In this document: positions 10,435 through 19,152 of the stretch, in pieces
How positions within the stretch are numbered: the stretch's first letter is position 1
Layout of the letters: every line of letters begins with the position of its first letter
Source: Pseudoxanthomonas sp. z9
GTDB taxonomy: Bacteria > Pseudomonadota > Gammaproteobacteria > Xanthomonadales > Xanthomonadaceae
DNA length: 64,000 nucleotides
Direction: 5' to 3'
NCBI RefSeq assembly: GCF_006542425.1
Contig: NZ_VFID01000004.1
Coordinates: 452,048-516,047 of the forward strand
Position numbers and translations under genes: made by a program
The notes under the pieces: model-generated
What the model was told of the DNA's origin: nothing
Database searches by the model: none
Seen by the model: only the letters and a program-made list of their open reading frames with translations

Positions 10435-12861
10435 ATGACCCAGTACCGCTTCCCGCTTTTCCCCCGCCGCAACCGGCTCGCCGCCTGCCTGCTGCTTTCC
10501 CTCTCCGCACCCGTTGTCGCCCAGCAGATGCCCGATGGCGCCGACCGGCCCAACACGCTCGACACCGTCGTCGTCACGGCGGCCGGCTTCGAGCAGAAGA
10601 TCGTCGACGCGCCGGCCAGCATCAGCGTGGTCACCCGCGAAGATCTCAGCCAGCGTCCCTACACCAGCCTGATCGACGCGCTGCGCGACGTGGAGGGCAT
10701 CGACGTCGGCATGGAGACCACCGACAAGAATGGCGCGGCCACCGTCAGCATGCGCGGCATGCCTTCGGAATACACGCTGGTCCTGATCGATGGCCGCCGC
10801 CAGAGCAACGTGGGCCAGCTCTACCCCAACAATTTCGGCGGCGGCCAGTTCGCCTACGTGCCGCCGCTGGACGCCATCGAACGCATCGAGGTGGTGCGCG
10901 GCCCGATGTCCACACTGTACGGCTCCGACGCGATGGGCGGCGTGATCAACATCATCACCCGCCGCAACAAGGAAGAATGGGGCGGCTCGATCACCCAGGG
11001 CTTCACGATCCAGCAGGAAGATCAGTTCGGCGATGCACGCACGACCGATCTCTACCTGAGCGGCCCGCTGGTCAAGGATCGGCTGGGCATGGCGGTGCGC
11101 GGTAGCTGGTACGACACCGACGAGTCGAACCCGGAATGGCCGGCGTTGCCGCTGCCGGACGGCTCGATGTGGGAACGCACGCTGGGCTTCGGCGGCGGCG
11201 GCAAGGCGGTCGCCAACACCCGCTGGAATGCCGGCGTTCGGCTCGACTTCCGTCTCGACGAGCACAACGATTTCTGGCTGGACTACGACATCTCGCGTCA
11301 GAAGTACGACAACCGCAAGGGCCAGACCGGCACCCTGGACAGCCTGGAAAGCCTGTGGCGCAGCGGCAACGCCACCCTTCCCAATCCCGATGGTCCGGGC
11401 ACGGTCACCCGTCGCGTCGTGCAGCCGCGCGTCGGCTACACCGCATGGCAGCGCTACGAGCGCGATCAACTGTCGCTGACCCACCAGGGCCGTTACGGCT
11501 TCGGCACCTGGCAGACCAGCCTGACCCATGCCACCAGCAACAATCTCGGCCGCTCACTGCCGCTGACACTGGAAGAACGCGCCGATTTGCAGGCCCTGTG
11601 GAACGACGTCTGCATCCGCCGCGGGCAGGCGGCCCGCTGCAACATGGCCAGCGGCAACCTGGGCGTGCTCAATGATGCCGAGCGCGCGCGCCTGTCCGCG
11701 TTCCTGCCACGCCCGCTGCGCACGATGGAACTGAAGGGCTACGTGCTGGACACGATGCTGGACATGACCTTCGGCGCCCACAAACTGACCGTCGGTGGCC
11801 AATACAACGACACCGACATGACCGATGGCGTGTTCGGCATGGATGGCGGCGGCTACAAGGACAACGTGAAGCAGAAACACCGGATGTGGTCGGTGTTCGC
11901 CGAGGACAACTGGTCGTTCACCGACACCCTGACCGCCACGCTGGGCGTGCGCTACGACGATCACAACGTGTTCGGCAGCCATGTCAGCCCGCGCGCCTAC
12001 CTGGTCTGGAATGCCAGCGACGCCTGGACCGTCAAGGGTGGCGTCAGCACCGGCTACAAGACGCCGCGCCCGGATCAGCTGTTCCCCGGCATCGTCGGCT
12101 TCGGCGGCCAGGGCGTGCTGCCGCTGGTCGGTTCGCCCAACCTGAAGCCGGAAACCAGCACCAACTACGAGCTGGCCGCCTACTACGAGGGCGATCGGTT
12201 CGGCTTCAACATCACCGGCTTCTTCAACAAGTTCGAGGACAAGATCGCCAGCGGCGGCAGTTTCCCGAACTGCGAAGTCGCGCCTGCCGGCAGCGGTTAT
12301 TGCGTGGATGTCGGTCCCGGCTGGGCCGAACTGGGCTACAGCACCTTCAGCCAGAGCGTGAACATCGACGAGGCCGAGACCCGCGGCGTCGAACTGGCCG
12401 CGCACGTGGACCTGCGGGACAACCTGGAACTGCGCGGCAACTACACCTACACCAAGTCCGAACAGACCAGCGGCGCGGCCAAGGGCACGCCCATCGCCGG
12501 CAACCCGGCCAGGCACATGGCCAATGCCAGCCTGAACTGGCGGATCAGCGACGCCCTGAGCCTGTCGCTGATCGGCGAGGGCCGCTACGACCGCTATCGC
12601 GACACCGTGGTCACCTCGGTCAACGGCGCGGCCGTCTCCAACGTTCGCTATTACGAGGACTACACCGTGTTCCACCTGGGCGGCAGCTGGAAGGCCACCG
12701 ACGCGCTGACCATCAATGCCCGGGTCAACAATGTGTTCGACAAGGATTTCGTGTCCCAGTCCTGCCTGCTGATCAGCGACAGCGCGTACAGCTGCGTGGA
12801 CGATTACGCAGTGAAGGAACAGCGCCGCAGTTTCTGGGTATCGCTGAACCTGCGCTTCTGA
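10435..12861 (+). CDS. TonB-dependent outer-membrane receptor (FepA/CirA-like, iron siderophore)
   Basis: 808 residues. A signal peptide ends at VVAQQ and is followed by a TonB box (DTVVVTAAG). The plug spans about residues 45-185 and shows DALRDVEGIDV, TVSMRGMPSEYTLVLIDGRR and STLYGSDAMGGVINIITRR, all strongly typical of the FepA/CirA/enterobactin-type receptors. The barrel ends in WVSLNLRF. Four Cys occur in pairs in extracellular-loop-like regions (about residues 618-630 and 775-784). The ligand is unknown. It is preceded by Fur box 2, followed by Fur box 3 and the PepSY/flavin operon. Confidence 0.93.
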   Translation: MTQYRFPLFPRRNRLAACLLLSLSAPVVAQQMPDGADRPNTLDTVVVTAAGFEQKIVDAPASISVVTREDLSQRPYTSLIDALRDVEGIDVGMETTDKNGAATVSMRGMPSEYTLVLIDGRRQSNVGQLYPNNFGGGQFAYVPPLDAIERIEVVRGPMSTLYGSDAMGGVINIITRRNKEEWGGSITQGFTIQQEDQFGDARTTDLYLSGPLVKDRLGMAVRGSWYDTDESNPEWPALPLPDGSMWERTLGFGGGGKAVANTRWNAGVRLDFRLDEHNDFWLDYDISRQKYDNRKGQTGTLDSLESLWRSGNATLPNPDGPGTVTRRVVQPRVGYTAWQRYERDQLSLTHQGRYGFGTWQTSLTHATSNNLGRSLPLTLEERADLQALWNDVCIRRGQAARCNMASGNLGVLNDAERARLSAFLPRPLRTMELKGYVLDTMLDMTFGAHKLTVGGQYNDTDMTDGVFGMDGGGYKDNVKQKHRMWSVFAEDNWSFTDTLTATLGVRYDDHNVFGSHVSPRAYLVWNASDAWTVKGGVSTGYKTPRPDQLFPGIVGFGGQGVLPLVGSPNLKPETSTNYELAAYYEGDRFGFNITGFFNKFEDKIASGGSFPNCEVAPAGSGYCVDVGPGWAELGYSTFSQSVNIDEAETRGVELAAHVDLRDNLELRGNYTYTKSEQTSGAAKGTPIAGNPARHMANASLNWRISDALSLSLIGEGRYDRYRDTVVTSVNGAAVSNVRYYEDYTVFHLGGSWKATDALTINARVNNVFDKDFVSQSCLLISDSAYSCVDDYAVKEQRRSFWVSLNLRF

Positions 12862-12901
12862 TGTCGTATCCGGCCGGTCCGCTCCAGCGGCCGGCCACCT
12901 C

Positions 12902-12922
12902 AATTGAGAGGCATTCTCATTT
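12902..12922. promoter_or_regulatory. Putative Fur box 3
   Basis: AATTGAGAGGCATTCTCATT is an interrupted palindrome close to AATGAGAATCATTCTCATT. It lies 40 bases before the TTG start of the PepSY-TM gene and is the likely iron-responsive operator of the PepSY-DUF2271-DUF4198-ApbE-flavoreductase operon. Confidence 0.82.
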
Positions 12923-12961
12923 GTGGTCTAATTCACCCTTCCTTCGACCCGTCCCGCCCGC

Positions 12962-13603
12962 TTGAGCCCAGCGCCCGCACAATCCGTCACCAGCCAGCAG
13001 CAGCGCCGGGGTTACTGGCTGCGCACGCTGCACCAATGGCATTGGATCAGCTCGGCGATCTGCCTCATCGGCATGCTGCTGTTCGCGGCCACCGGCATCA
13101 CCCTCAATCACGCCTCGAAAATCGAGGCCAAGCCCGAAGTGGTCAACCGGCAGGCGCAGTTGCCGCCCGCGCTGCTGGCCAAGCTGGGAAGCCGCCAGGA
13201 AGGCAATGCGCCGCTGCCCGCGCCGATCGCCACCTGGCTGGGCGACGAGTTCTCCGTCGGCATCGGCCGCCGTCAGGCCGAGTGGTCGGACGTGGAAATC
13301 TATCTTTCGATGCCGCGCCCCGGCGCGGACGCCTGGCTGAGCATCGATCGCGAAACGGGCGCGGTGGAGTACGAAAGCACCGACCGCGGCTGGGTCTCCT
13401 ACTTCAACGACCTGCACAAGGGCCGCAATGCCGGCGCGGCGTGGGGATGGTTCCTGGACATCTTCGCGATCGCCTGCCTGGTGTTCTGCGTCACCGGCCT
13501 GTTCCTGCTGCAACTGCATGCGCGCCAGCGCCGCCTGACCTGGCCGATGGTCGGGCTGGGTCTGGTGGTGCCGCTGCTGCTGGCCCTGATCTTCATCCAC
13601 TGA
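12962..13603 (+). CDS. PepSY-associated transmembrane protein
   Basis: 213 residues from a TTG; no better in-frame start follows the Fur box. The first membrane helix (WHWISSAICLIGMLLFAATGITLNH) carries the LHxWHW...TGxxLxH pattern typical of PepSY-associated TM proteins. A periplasmic domain of about 110 residues follows, then GWFLDIFAIACLVFCVTGLFLLQ and a third hydrophobic segment at the C-terminus. Such proteins accompany iron uptake and extracytoplasmic electron transfer. It opens a five-gene run with DUF2271, DUF4198, ApbE and a flavoreductase. Confidence 0.87.
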   Translation: MSPAPAQSVTSQQQRRGYWLRTLHQWHWISSAICLIGMLLFAATGITLNHASKIEAKPEVVNRQAQLPPALLAKLGSRQEGNAPLPAPIATWLGDEFSVGIGRRQAEWSDVEIYLSMPRPGADAWLSIDRETGAVEYESTDRGWVSYFNDLHKGRNAGAAWGWFLDIFAIACLVFCVTGLFLLQLHARQRRLTWPMVGLGLVVPLLLALIFIH

Positions 13604-13622
13604 TCCTTCGACGAGCCTGCCC

Positions 13623-14156
13623 ATGACCAAGACCACCGTGTCCCTGACCCTGACGTTCGCATTGAGCGGGTTGCTGACCGTTCCGGCGTATGCCGGCGAA
13701 CTGAACATCAACGTCGAGGTGCCCCAGCTCAACGTCGCCGAGTACCACCGGCCCTACGTCGCGATCTGGCTGGAAGGCGCCGACCAGAAAGTCGCCGCCA
13801 ACCTGTCGGTCTGGTACCAGCAGCGCGACACCGCCGAAGGCCATGGCACCAAGTGGTTGCCGGACATGCGGCAATGGTGGCGCAAGTCCGGCCGCACCCT
13901 GAAGGTGCCGGTGGACGGCGTCACCGGACCGACCCGTCCGGTCGGCAAGCACGCATTGAAGTTCACCGACAAGCAGCCGCAACTCGCGCAGCTGGCGCCG
14001 GGCCAGTACACGCTGGTGGTGGAAGCCGCGCGCGAAGTGGGCGGCCGCGAACTGCTGAAGATTCCCTTCACCTGGCCGGCCAAGGGCCCCGCCCAGAACG
14101 GCAAGGCCCAGGGCAGCAGCGAACTGGGCGCCGTCACCCTGACCGTCAAGCCGTAA
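13623..14156 (+). CDS. DUF2271 periplasmic protein, candidate flavinylation target
   Basis: 177 residues with a signal peptide cleaved near AYAG-ELN. DUF2271 proteins are periplasmic and co-occur with ApbE. Residues 98-104 read D-G-V-T-G-P-T, very close to the ApbE acceptor consensus Dxx(S/T)GA(S/T), where the final Thr or Ser receives FMN through a phosphoester bond. Thr104 is therefore the candidate attachment site, although Pro replaces the usual Ala. It sits between PepSY-TM and DUF4198 with ApbE two genes on, so a membrane-to-periplasm redox carrier role is inferred. Confidence 0.85.
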   Translation: MTKTTVSLTLTFALSGLLTVPAYAGELNINVEVPQLNVAEYHRPYVAIWLEGADQKVAANLSVWYQQRDTAEGHGTKWLPDMRQWWRKSGRTLKVPVDGVTGPTRPVGKHALKFTDKQPQLAQLAPGQYTLVVEAAREVGGRELLKIPFTWPAKGPAQNGKAQGSSELGAVTLTVKP

Positions 14157-14222
14157 TCAATCCAACCGCGGATGCCGATGCATCCGCCTGTTCCCATTCC
14201 CGACGAAAAGCTGGAGAAACCG

Positions 14223-15029
14223 ATGAAGCGTTCCCTGACCCTCGCCATGGCGCTGGCGTCCGCACTGCCGCTGAGCGCGTTCGCGCACAAGGCCTGGCTG
14301 CAGCCGTCGCAGACGGTGATCGCCGGCCAGAACCCGTGGATCACCGTGGACGCCGCGGTGTCCAACGACCTGTTCTACTTCAACCACGTGCCGCTGCGCA
14401 CCGAGGGCCTGGCGATCACCGCGCCGGACGGCAGCAAGGTCGATGCGCAGAACCTGGCCACCGGCAAGTACCGCACCGTGTTCGACGTCGAGCTCAAGCA
14501 GCAGGGCACCTACCGCATCGCGGTGGTCAACAGCGGCCTGTTCGGCACCTGGGAAGAAAACGGCAAGCCCAAGCGCTGGCGCGGCACCTCCGCCACCTTC
14601 GCCACCGAAGTGCCGAAGGACGCCAAGAACCTGCAGGTTTCGCAGTCGGTTGGCCGCATCGAGACCTTCGTGACCAACGGCTCGCCCAACGACACCGCGC
14701 TCAAGACCAGCGGCGAAGGCCTGGAACTGGTGCCGGTCACCCATCCGAACGATCTGTTCGCCGGCGAAGCGGCGAAGTTCCGCATGCTCAAGGACGGCAA
14801 GCCGGCCTCGGGCCTCGAGTTCGAGATCACCCGCGGCGGCACCCGCTATCGCAACGCGCAGGACGAGATCAAGGTCACCACGGACGCCAACGGCGAGTTC
14901 AGCGTGACCTGGCCGGAAGCCGGCATGTACTGGCTGGAAACCACCGCGCAGGATGACAAGACCTCCCTGCCCCAGGCCAAGCAGCGCCGCCTAAGCTACG
15001 TGGCCACGCTCGAAGTCCTGCCGCAGTAA
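14223..15029 (+). CDS. DUF4198 periplasmic protein
   Basis: 268 residues from the ATG at 14223, preceded by GGAGAAAC; an upstream in-frame Met at 14172 would bury the signal peptide. Cleavage at [12 protein letters not shown] leaves an N-terminal His, the AHxxWLxP start typical of DUF4198. The fold is expected to be two Ig-like/CNA-B-like beta domains. DUF4198 proteins occur with TonB receptors and metal uptake genes, and with ApbE in flavinylation clusters. Its function is not known; metal or siderophore binding in the periplasm is plausible. Confidence 0.85.
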   Translation: MKRSLTLAMALASALPLSAFAHKAWLQPSQTVIAGQNPWITVDAAVSNDLFYFNHVPLRTEGLAITAPDGSKVDAQNLATGKYRTVFDVELKQQGTYRIAVVNSGLFGTWEENGKPKRWRGTSATFATEVPKDAKNLQVSQSVGRIETFVTNGSPNDTALKTSGEGLELVPVTHPNDLFAGEAAKFRMLKDGKPASGLEFEITRGGTRYRNAQDEIKVTTDANGEFSVTWPEAGMYWLETTAQDDKTSLPQAKQRRLSYVATLEVLPQ

Positions 15030-15069
15030 TCACCAAGACCGGCGCGTCCCCCGGGACGCGCCGCGGGTC

Positions 15070-16074
15070 ATGAGTTCCCCTTTTCCCTCCGTGTCTCCCC
15101 CGTCCTTCCCCGCTCCGGACATGGCGCTGCACGCCCTGCATGGCGAAACCATGGGCACGAACTGGTCGGTCCGGCTGATCGCTTCGCCGCGCGAGGATCT
15201 GCATGCGCTGCACGCGCTGATCCAGGCCGAACTGGATCGCGTGGTGGCGCAGATGAGCACCTGGGAAACGGAATCGGACATCAGCCGTTTCAACCGTGCC
15301 CAGGCCGGGCATTGGCAGGTGCTGCCGGACGCGTTCTTCACCGTCCTGCGCTGCGCGCTGGATATCGCCGAGGCCAGTGAAGGCGCGTTCGATCCCACGG
15401 TCGGGCCGCTGGTCGGACTGTGGGGTTTTGGCGCCCATGCGCAATCCCGCGCGGTTCCCGACGATGACCGCCGCGATTCGACCCGGCAACAGGTCGGCTG
15501 GCGGCGGCTGGTGCTCGACGCCGACCACCGACGCCTGCTGCAGCCCGGTGGCGTGCAACTGGATCTGTCGGCCATCGCCAAGGGCCATGCGGTCGATGCG
15601 GTGGCCGAAGCCCTGCGTGCGCACGGCCTTGCCGCCGCCCTGGTCGAAGTCGGCGGCGAACTCTTCGGTTATGGCCGCAAGCCGGATGGCGAGCGCTGGC
15701 GGGTGCTGATCGAATCCTCGCCGGACGAGGAGGAAGCCGCCGGCCTGGAGCCGCGCATCGCGGTCATCGACGACCTGGCGGTCGCCACCTCGGGCGATCG
15801 CTGGCATTGGTTCGAACAGGCCGGCGAACGGTATACCCACACCCTCGACCCGCGTACCGGCAAGCCCGTGTCCAGCGCGCGCGCGGCGGTCACCGTGCTG
15901 GCGCCCACCGCCATGGAAGCCGATGGCTGGGCTACCGCATTGACCGTGCTTGGCGCCGACGCGGGACTGGCACTGGCCGAACGGCGCGGGATCGCGGCGC
16001 GCTTCGTCGTCCGCGAGGGCGACACGCTGGCGGAACGGGCCAGCAGCCGGTTCGCCTCGCATCTCGCCGCATGA
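15070..16074 (+). CDS. apbE: FAD:protein FMN transferase (ApbE family)
   Basis: 334 residues. It transfers FMN from FAD to a Thr/Ser in a target protein. Family motifs seen are GETMGTNWSVRL near residue 25, FDPTVGPLVGLWGFG, DLSAIAKGHAVDAVAE, GGELFGYG and THTLDPRTGKPVSSARAAVTVLAPTAMEADGWAT, which contain the Mg- and FAD-binding residues. No signal peptide or lipobox is visible at the chosen start, which is unusual if the target (DUF2271) is periplasmic, and no upstream alternative start restores one. The stop overlaps the flavoreductase start (ATGA). Confidence 0.93.
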   Translation: MSSPFPSVSPPSFPAPDMALHALHGETMGTNWSVRLIASPREDLHALHALIQAELDRVVAQMSTWETESDISRFNRAQAGHWQVLPDAFFTVLRCALDIAEASEGAFDPTVGPLVGLWGFGAHAQSRAVPDDDRRDSTRQQVGWRRLVLDADHRRLLQPGGVQLDLSAIAKGHAVDAVAEALRAHGLAAALVEVGGELFGYGRKPDGERWRVLIESSPDEEEAAGLEPRIAVIDDLAVATSGDRWHWFEQAGERYTHTLDPRTGKPVSSARAAVTVLAPTAMEADGWATALTVLGADAGLALAERRGIAARFVVREGDTLAERASSRFASHLAA

Positions 16075-17702
16075 GCGCACAGTCCTCTCCGTCGCCGGTT
16101 TCCTTCGCCTGGCTGGGCAACGTCCTGGTCCTGATCATCCTGCTCGCCGTCGTGGCGGCGATGGCCCTGCTGCAGGGCGAAACCTGGTGGCCGGCGTCGC
16201 CGCGCAGCGACCGCTGGTTCGGCGCGGGCGCGGCGCTGCTGGCCTACGTCGGCGCGTGGGCATGGCTGGCCGCGCGGCACCGCCGCCAGGATCGCGGCGC
16301 AGCCGTCGATACCTCGCAGGACGCGTTGCGGGTGGTGTACGCCAGCCAGACCGGTTTCGCACACGTGCTGGCCACACGCACGGCCGACAGCCTGATCGCC
16401 GCCGGCGTCGCCGCGCGCGCGCAGGCGATCGATACGCTGCAGGTCGGCGATCTCGCGCAGGGGCGGATTCTGTTCGTGGTCAGCACCACCGGCGAAGGCG
16501 ATCCGCCCGATCACGCGCTGGGTTTCGTCCGCCGGATCATGTCGCAGGCGCTTTCCCTGCACGGCCTGCGCTATGCCGTGCTGGCGCTGGGCGATCGCGA
16601 ATACGCGCAGTTCTGCGCCTTCGGTCATCAACTCGATGACTGGTTGCGCCAGCACGGCGCGCAACCGCTGTTTGACCGCGTGGACGTCGACAATGCCGAC
16701 GAAAGCGCGCTGCGCCATTGGCAGCATCACCTGGGCCAATTGGGTGGCGTGGCCGAACTGCCGGATTGGGATCGACCGCGCTACGAGGACTGGATTCTCG
16801 CCGAGCGGCGCGTGCTGAATCCCGGCAGCCAGGGCGAAGCGGCGTTCCACATTGCCCTGCGTCCGGCCGCCGGCGCGTTGCCGGCGTGGCAGGCCGGCGA
16901 CATCGCTGAAATCGGTCCGCGCAATCCGCTGCCGGCCGTGGGTACCTTCGTCCAGGCCGTGGGCTGGGACCCGCAACGCCCGGTTGAATGGCAGGGGACA
17001 CACCAACCGCTTGCCGAAGTCCTGGCCCAGGTCCACCTGCCGGATCCGGAAACACTGCGCGGTCGTGCGCCCGAAACCGCGATTGCGGAACTCACCGCGC
17101 TGCCGCATCGCGAATACTCCATCGCCTCGATTCCCGGCGATGGCAGCCTGCAATTGCTGGTCAGGCGCATGCTTCGTCCGGACGGGCGACCCGGGCTGGG
17201 CAGCGGCTGGCTGTGCGATCACGCGGCCCTCGGCGGAACGATTGCCCTGCGCGTCCGCGCGAACGCCAATTTCCATCCACCGGGCAGCGATCGCCCGATG
17301 ATCCTGATTGGCAACGGCACCGGTATCGCCGGCCTGCGCGCGCATCTGAAGAGCCGGGTGGCCGCCGGAGCGCGCCGCAACTGGCTGGTATTCGGCGAAC
17401 GCCAGGCGGCGCACGATTTCTTCCATCGCGACGAGATCCTGGACTGGCAGGCGCGAGGCGCGCTGGAACGCCTGGATCTGGCGTTCTCACGGGATCAGCC
17501 CGAGCGGCGCTACGTCCAGCATGCGCTGCGCGAGGCCGCCGATGAACTGCGACGCTGGGTGGACGATGGCGCGGTGATCTATGTCTGCGGCAGCCTGGAA
17601 GGCATGGCCCCCGGCGTGGACGCCGCGCTGAACGACGCGCTCGGCGCGGAGCGGTTGGAGGAACTCCGCCTGGCCGGCCGCTATCGCCGCGACGTCTACT
17701 GA
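16071..17702 (+). CDS. Membrane-anchored NADPH flavodoxin reductase (CysJ-like)
   Basis: 543 residues. Two membrane helices (about residues 11-33 and 45-66) are followed by a flavodoxin domain with YASQTG at 90-95 and STTGEGDPP. An FAD-binding ferredoxin-reductase domain carries REYS at 347-350, and the NADPH site has GNGTG at 414-418 and YVCGSLEGM near the C-terminus. The architecture is that of sulfite-reductase flavoprotein subunits but with a membrane anchor and without a hemoprotein partner gene. With PepSY-TM, DUF2271 and ApbE it probably passes NADPH electrons across the membrane, for example to reduce imported ferric siderophore. Confidence 0.9.
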   Translation: MSAQSSPSPVSFAWLGNVLVLIILLAVVAAMALLQGETWWPASPRSDRWFGAGAALLAYVGAWAWLAARHRRQDRGAAVDTSQDALRVVYASQTGFAHVLATRTADSLIAAGVAARAQAIDTLQVGDLAQGRILFVVSTTGEGDPPDHALGFVRRIMSQALSLHGLRYAVLALGDREYAQFCAFGHQLDDWLRQHGAQPLFDRVDVDNADESALRHWQHHLGQLGGVAELPDWDRPRYEDWILAERRVLNPGSQGEAAFHIALRPAAGALPAWQAGDIAEIGPRNPLPAVGTFVQAVGWDPQRPVEWQGTHQPLAEVLAQVHLPDPETLRGRAPETAIAELTALPHREYSIASIPGDGSLQLLVRRMLRPDGRPGLGSGWLCDHAALGGTIALRVRANANFHPPGSDRPMILIGNGTGIAGLRAHLKSRVAAGARRNWLVFGERQAAHDFFHRDEILDWQARGALERLDLAFSRDQPERRYVQHALREAADELRRWVDDGAVIYVCGSLEGMAPGVDAALNDALGAERLEELRLAGRYRRDVY

Positions 17703-18301
17703 TCCGTCAAGGCACTCCGCTTCACTGGCGACACGCGCGCGGCCAGCAGCTCTCCCCCGCCTTGCAAGGCGAAACGCCGGCGCTCCGGACCGGCGGGCAG
17801 CAACGCGGTGTCTCCGGCGAACAGGGGCGGCAAGCCACTCGCCGCCTCGAACTCCGCCTGCCCGGCCAACAGGTGGATGGCCCAGGTGGTGTCGGCGTCC
17901 ACGAAGAACAGCATCGATCCGACCAACGGACGGTGCAGCAGTTCGGCGTCCACGACGTCCCGCTTCCACATCAGGTTGAAATCGTGGGTCGGCCCATCCC
18001 GTAGATAGCCGGTCACCTCGCGTTCCCCGGCGAAGCGAATCCGGCCGTGCGGCGGTTCCAGCTCGACCTGCTCGCCCTCCGCGAACACCAGCCGCAGCCC
18101 GTTTCCCTGCAGCAGGATCAGCTCGCGATCGATGCCGGGAAACGAAGAGAACGCGGCGTCCTGTTCGATTTCCGCAATCGACAGCCGCCACGTCCAATCG
18201 TCGCTGTCGGGCATGCGCAGGATTTCCCGGGTCCAGCCCTGGCCGTTCTTCCAGCGGGTCCTCCGGTACTCGTTGGCGGGGATGACGCGCGCTTCGGACA
18301 C
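17696..18301 (-). CDS. hutD: HutD/Ves family protein
   Basis: 201 residues. The N-terminus RTRWKNGQGWTREI and the duplicated cupin-like core with LLQGNGLRLVF match the HutD/Ves family, found with histidine utilisation genes and elsewhere as an orphan. No hut genes are nearby, so the metabolic role is open. The 3' end overlaps the convergent flavoreductase by seven bases. A repeat-rich gap follows its 5' side. Confidence 0.85.
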   Translation of the reverse strand: MSEARVIPANEYRRTRWKNGQGWTREILRMPDSDDWTWRLSIAEIEQDAAFSSFPGIDRELILLQGNGLRLVFAEGEQVELEPPHGRIRFAGEREVTGYLRDGPTHDFNLMWKRDVVDAELLHRPLVGSMLFFVDADTTWAIHLLAGQAEFEAASGLPPLFAGDTALLPAGPERRRFALQGGGELLAARVSPVKRSALTDQ

Positions 18302-18350
18302 GATGGATGCTTCGCTGTGGACCGGAACCGGATTCTAACGCCCCAAAAAG

Positions 18351-18545
18351 CATCGCCCGGACATGCTCCCTGCATGCCCGGGCGATGGATACATCCCTGT
18401 CGGCTCCTGCCGATCACAGGCGTCCTGCCTGCTCCTGTTTCCGTGCGTCCTGCACGCCAATACGAAATGGGTACATCCCTGTCGGCGTCCATGCCTGTCC
18501 CCTGGCATCCTGCCCCGTCAGCCGGGTCGATCTGCATCCTGCAGA
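18351..18545. repeat. Run of six small hairpins with TCC-type loops
   Basis: The hairpins are: a long one at 18351-18387 (CATCGCCCGG ... CCGGGCGATG, with inner CATGC-TCCCT-GCATG); CGGC-TCCT-GCCG at 18401; CAGG-CGTCCTG-CCTG at 18417; GTGC-GTCCT-GCAC at 18443; ATGCC-TGTCCCCT-GGCAT at 18491; TCTGCA-TCC-TGCAGA at 18531. TACATCCCTGTCGGC occurs twice, at 18390 and 18472. The stems differ while the loops keep TCC(C)T, so they are not copies of one palindrome. The gap 18302-18574 holds nothing else recognisable. Confidence 0.75.
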
Positions 18546-18574
18546 AACCACGGCATGGGTTTTTCGTGCTTCCG

Positions 18575-18907
18575 TCAGCGCCGGGTGACCGGTGCCGGGC
18601 GGGCAGCCGTCGCCGGCTTGTTCGCCGGCTCGGCGGAGGAACGCAATTCGATCCGCTCGCGATTCCGTTCCACCGTCTTCAAACCGATGCCCTTGACCAT
18701 CGCAAGCTCCTCGGGACTCTTGAACGGGCCGTTGGTCTTGCGGTACTCGATGATGGCTTCCGCCTTCGCCTGGCCGATCCCGATCAGGACCGTCTGCAGC
18801 GTGGCCGCATCCGCGGTGTTGATGTTCACCTTGTCGGCGGCGTGGGCGCTCAGGGCCAGGACCAGCGACAGGGCAACCGACTTCAACACGGTGCTCAGCG
18901 ATTTCAT
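18575..18907 (-). CDS. ComEA-like helix-hairpin-helix protein
   Basis: 110 residues from the ATG at 18907, which has AAGGAGAG six bases upstream. A signal peptide (about 23 residues, ending SAHA) is followed by VNINTADAATLQTVLIGIGQAKAEAIIEYR and MVKGIGLKTVERNRERI, the paired helix-hairpin-helix motifs of ComEA. In competent bacteria ComEA binds incoming double-stranded DNA in the periplasm. Here the protein is exported and short, like the single-domain ComEA of Gram-negatives. The C-terminal 25 residues are Ala/Pro-rich. Confidence 0.9.
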   Translation of the reverse strand: MKSLSTVLKSVALSLVLALSAHAADKVNINTADAATLQTVLIGIGQAKAEAIIEYRKTNGPFKSPEELAMVKGIGLKTVERNRERIELRSSAEPANKPATAARPAPVTRR

Positions 18908-19152
18908 GGGCAACTCTCCTTGTGGCAAATGGGTGATTCCTTTCGTACAGAGGTTTTGTCCCCTGTGGCTCCTGCCGGCATCGAATCGCTTCGTTGGCCG
19001 GCGGAAACAGTCTCATCCGCCACTGCTGCAAAACATATCGCCCGCCACCGTCAAAAGCTGCCGGGAAACCCCGCAGCGTCATGTAGGAAAATTCCTACCC
19101 CCATGGGGAGGCGTAGAATGGGCGTTCTGATTCCGTACCGATTGGAGACACC

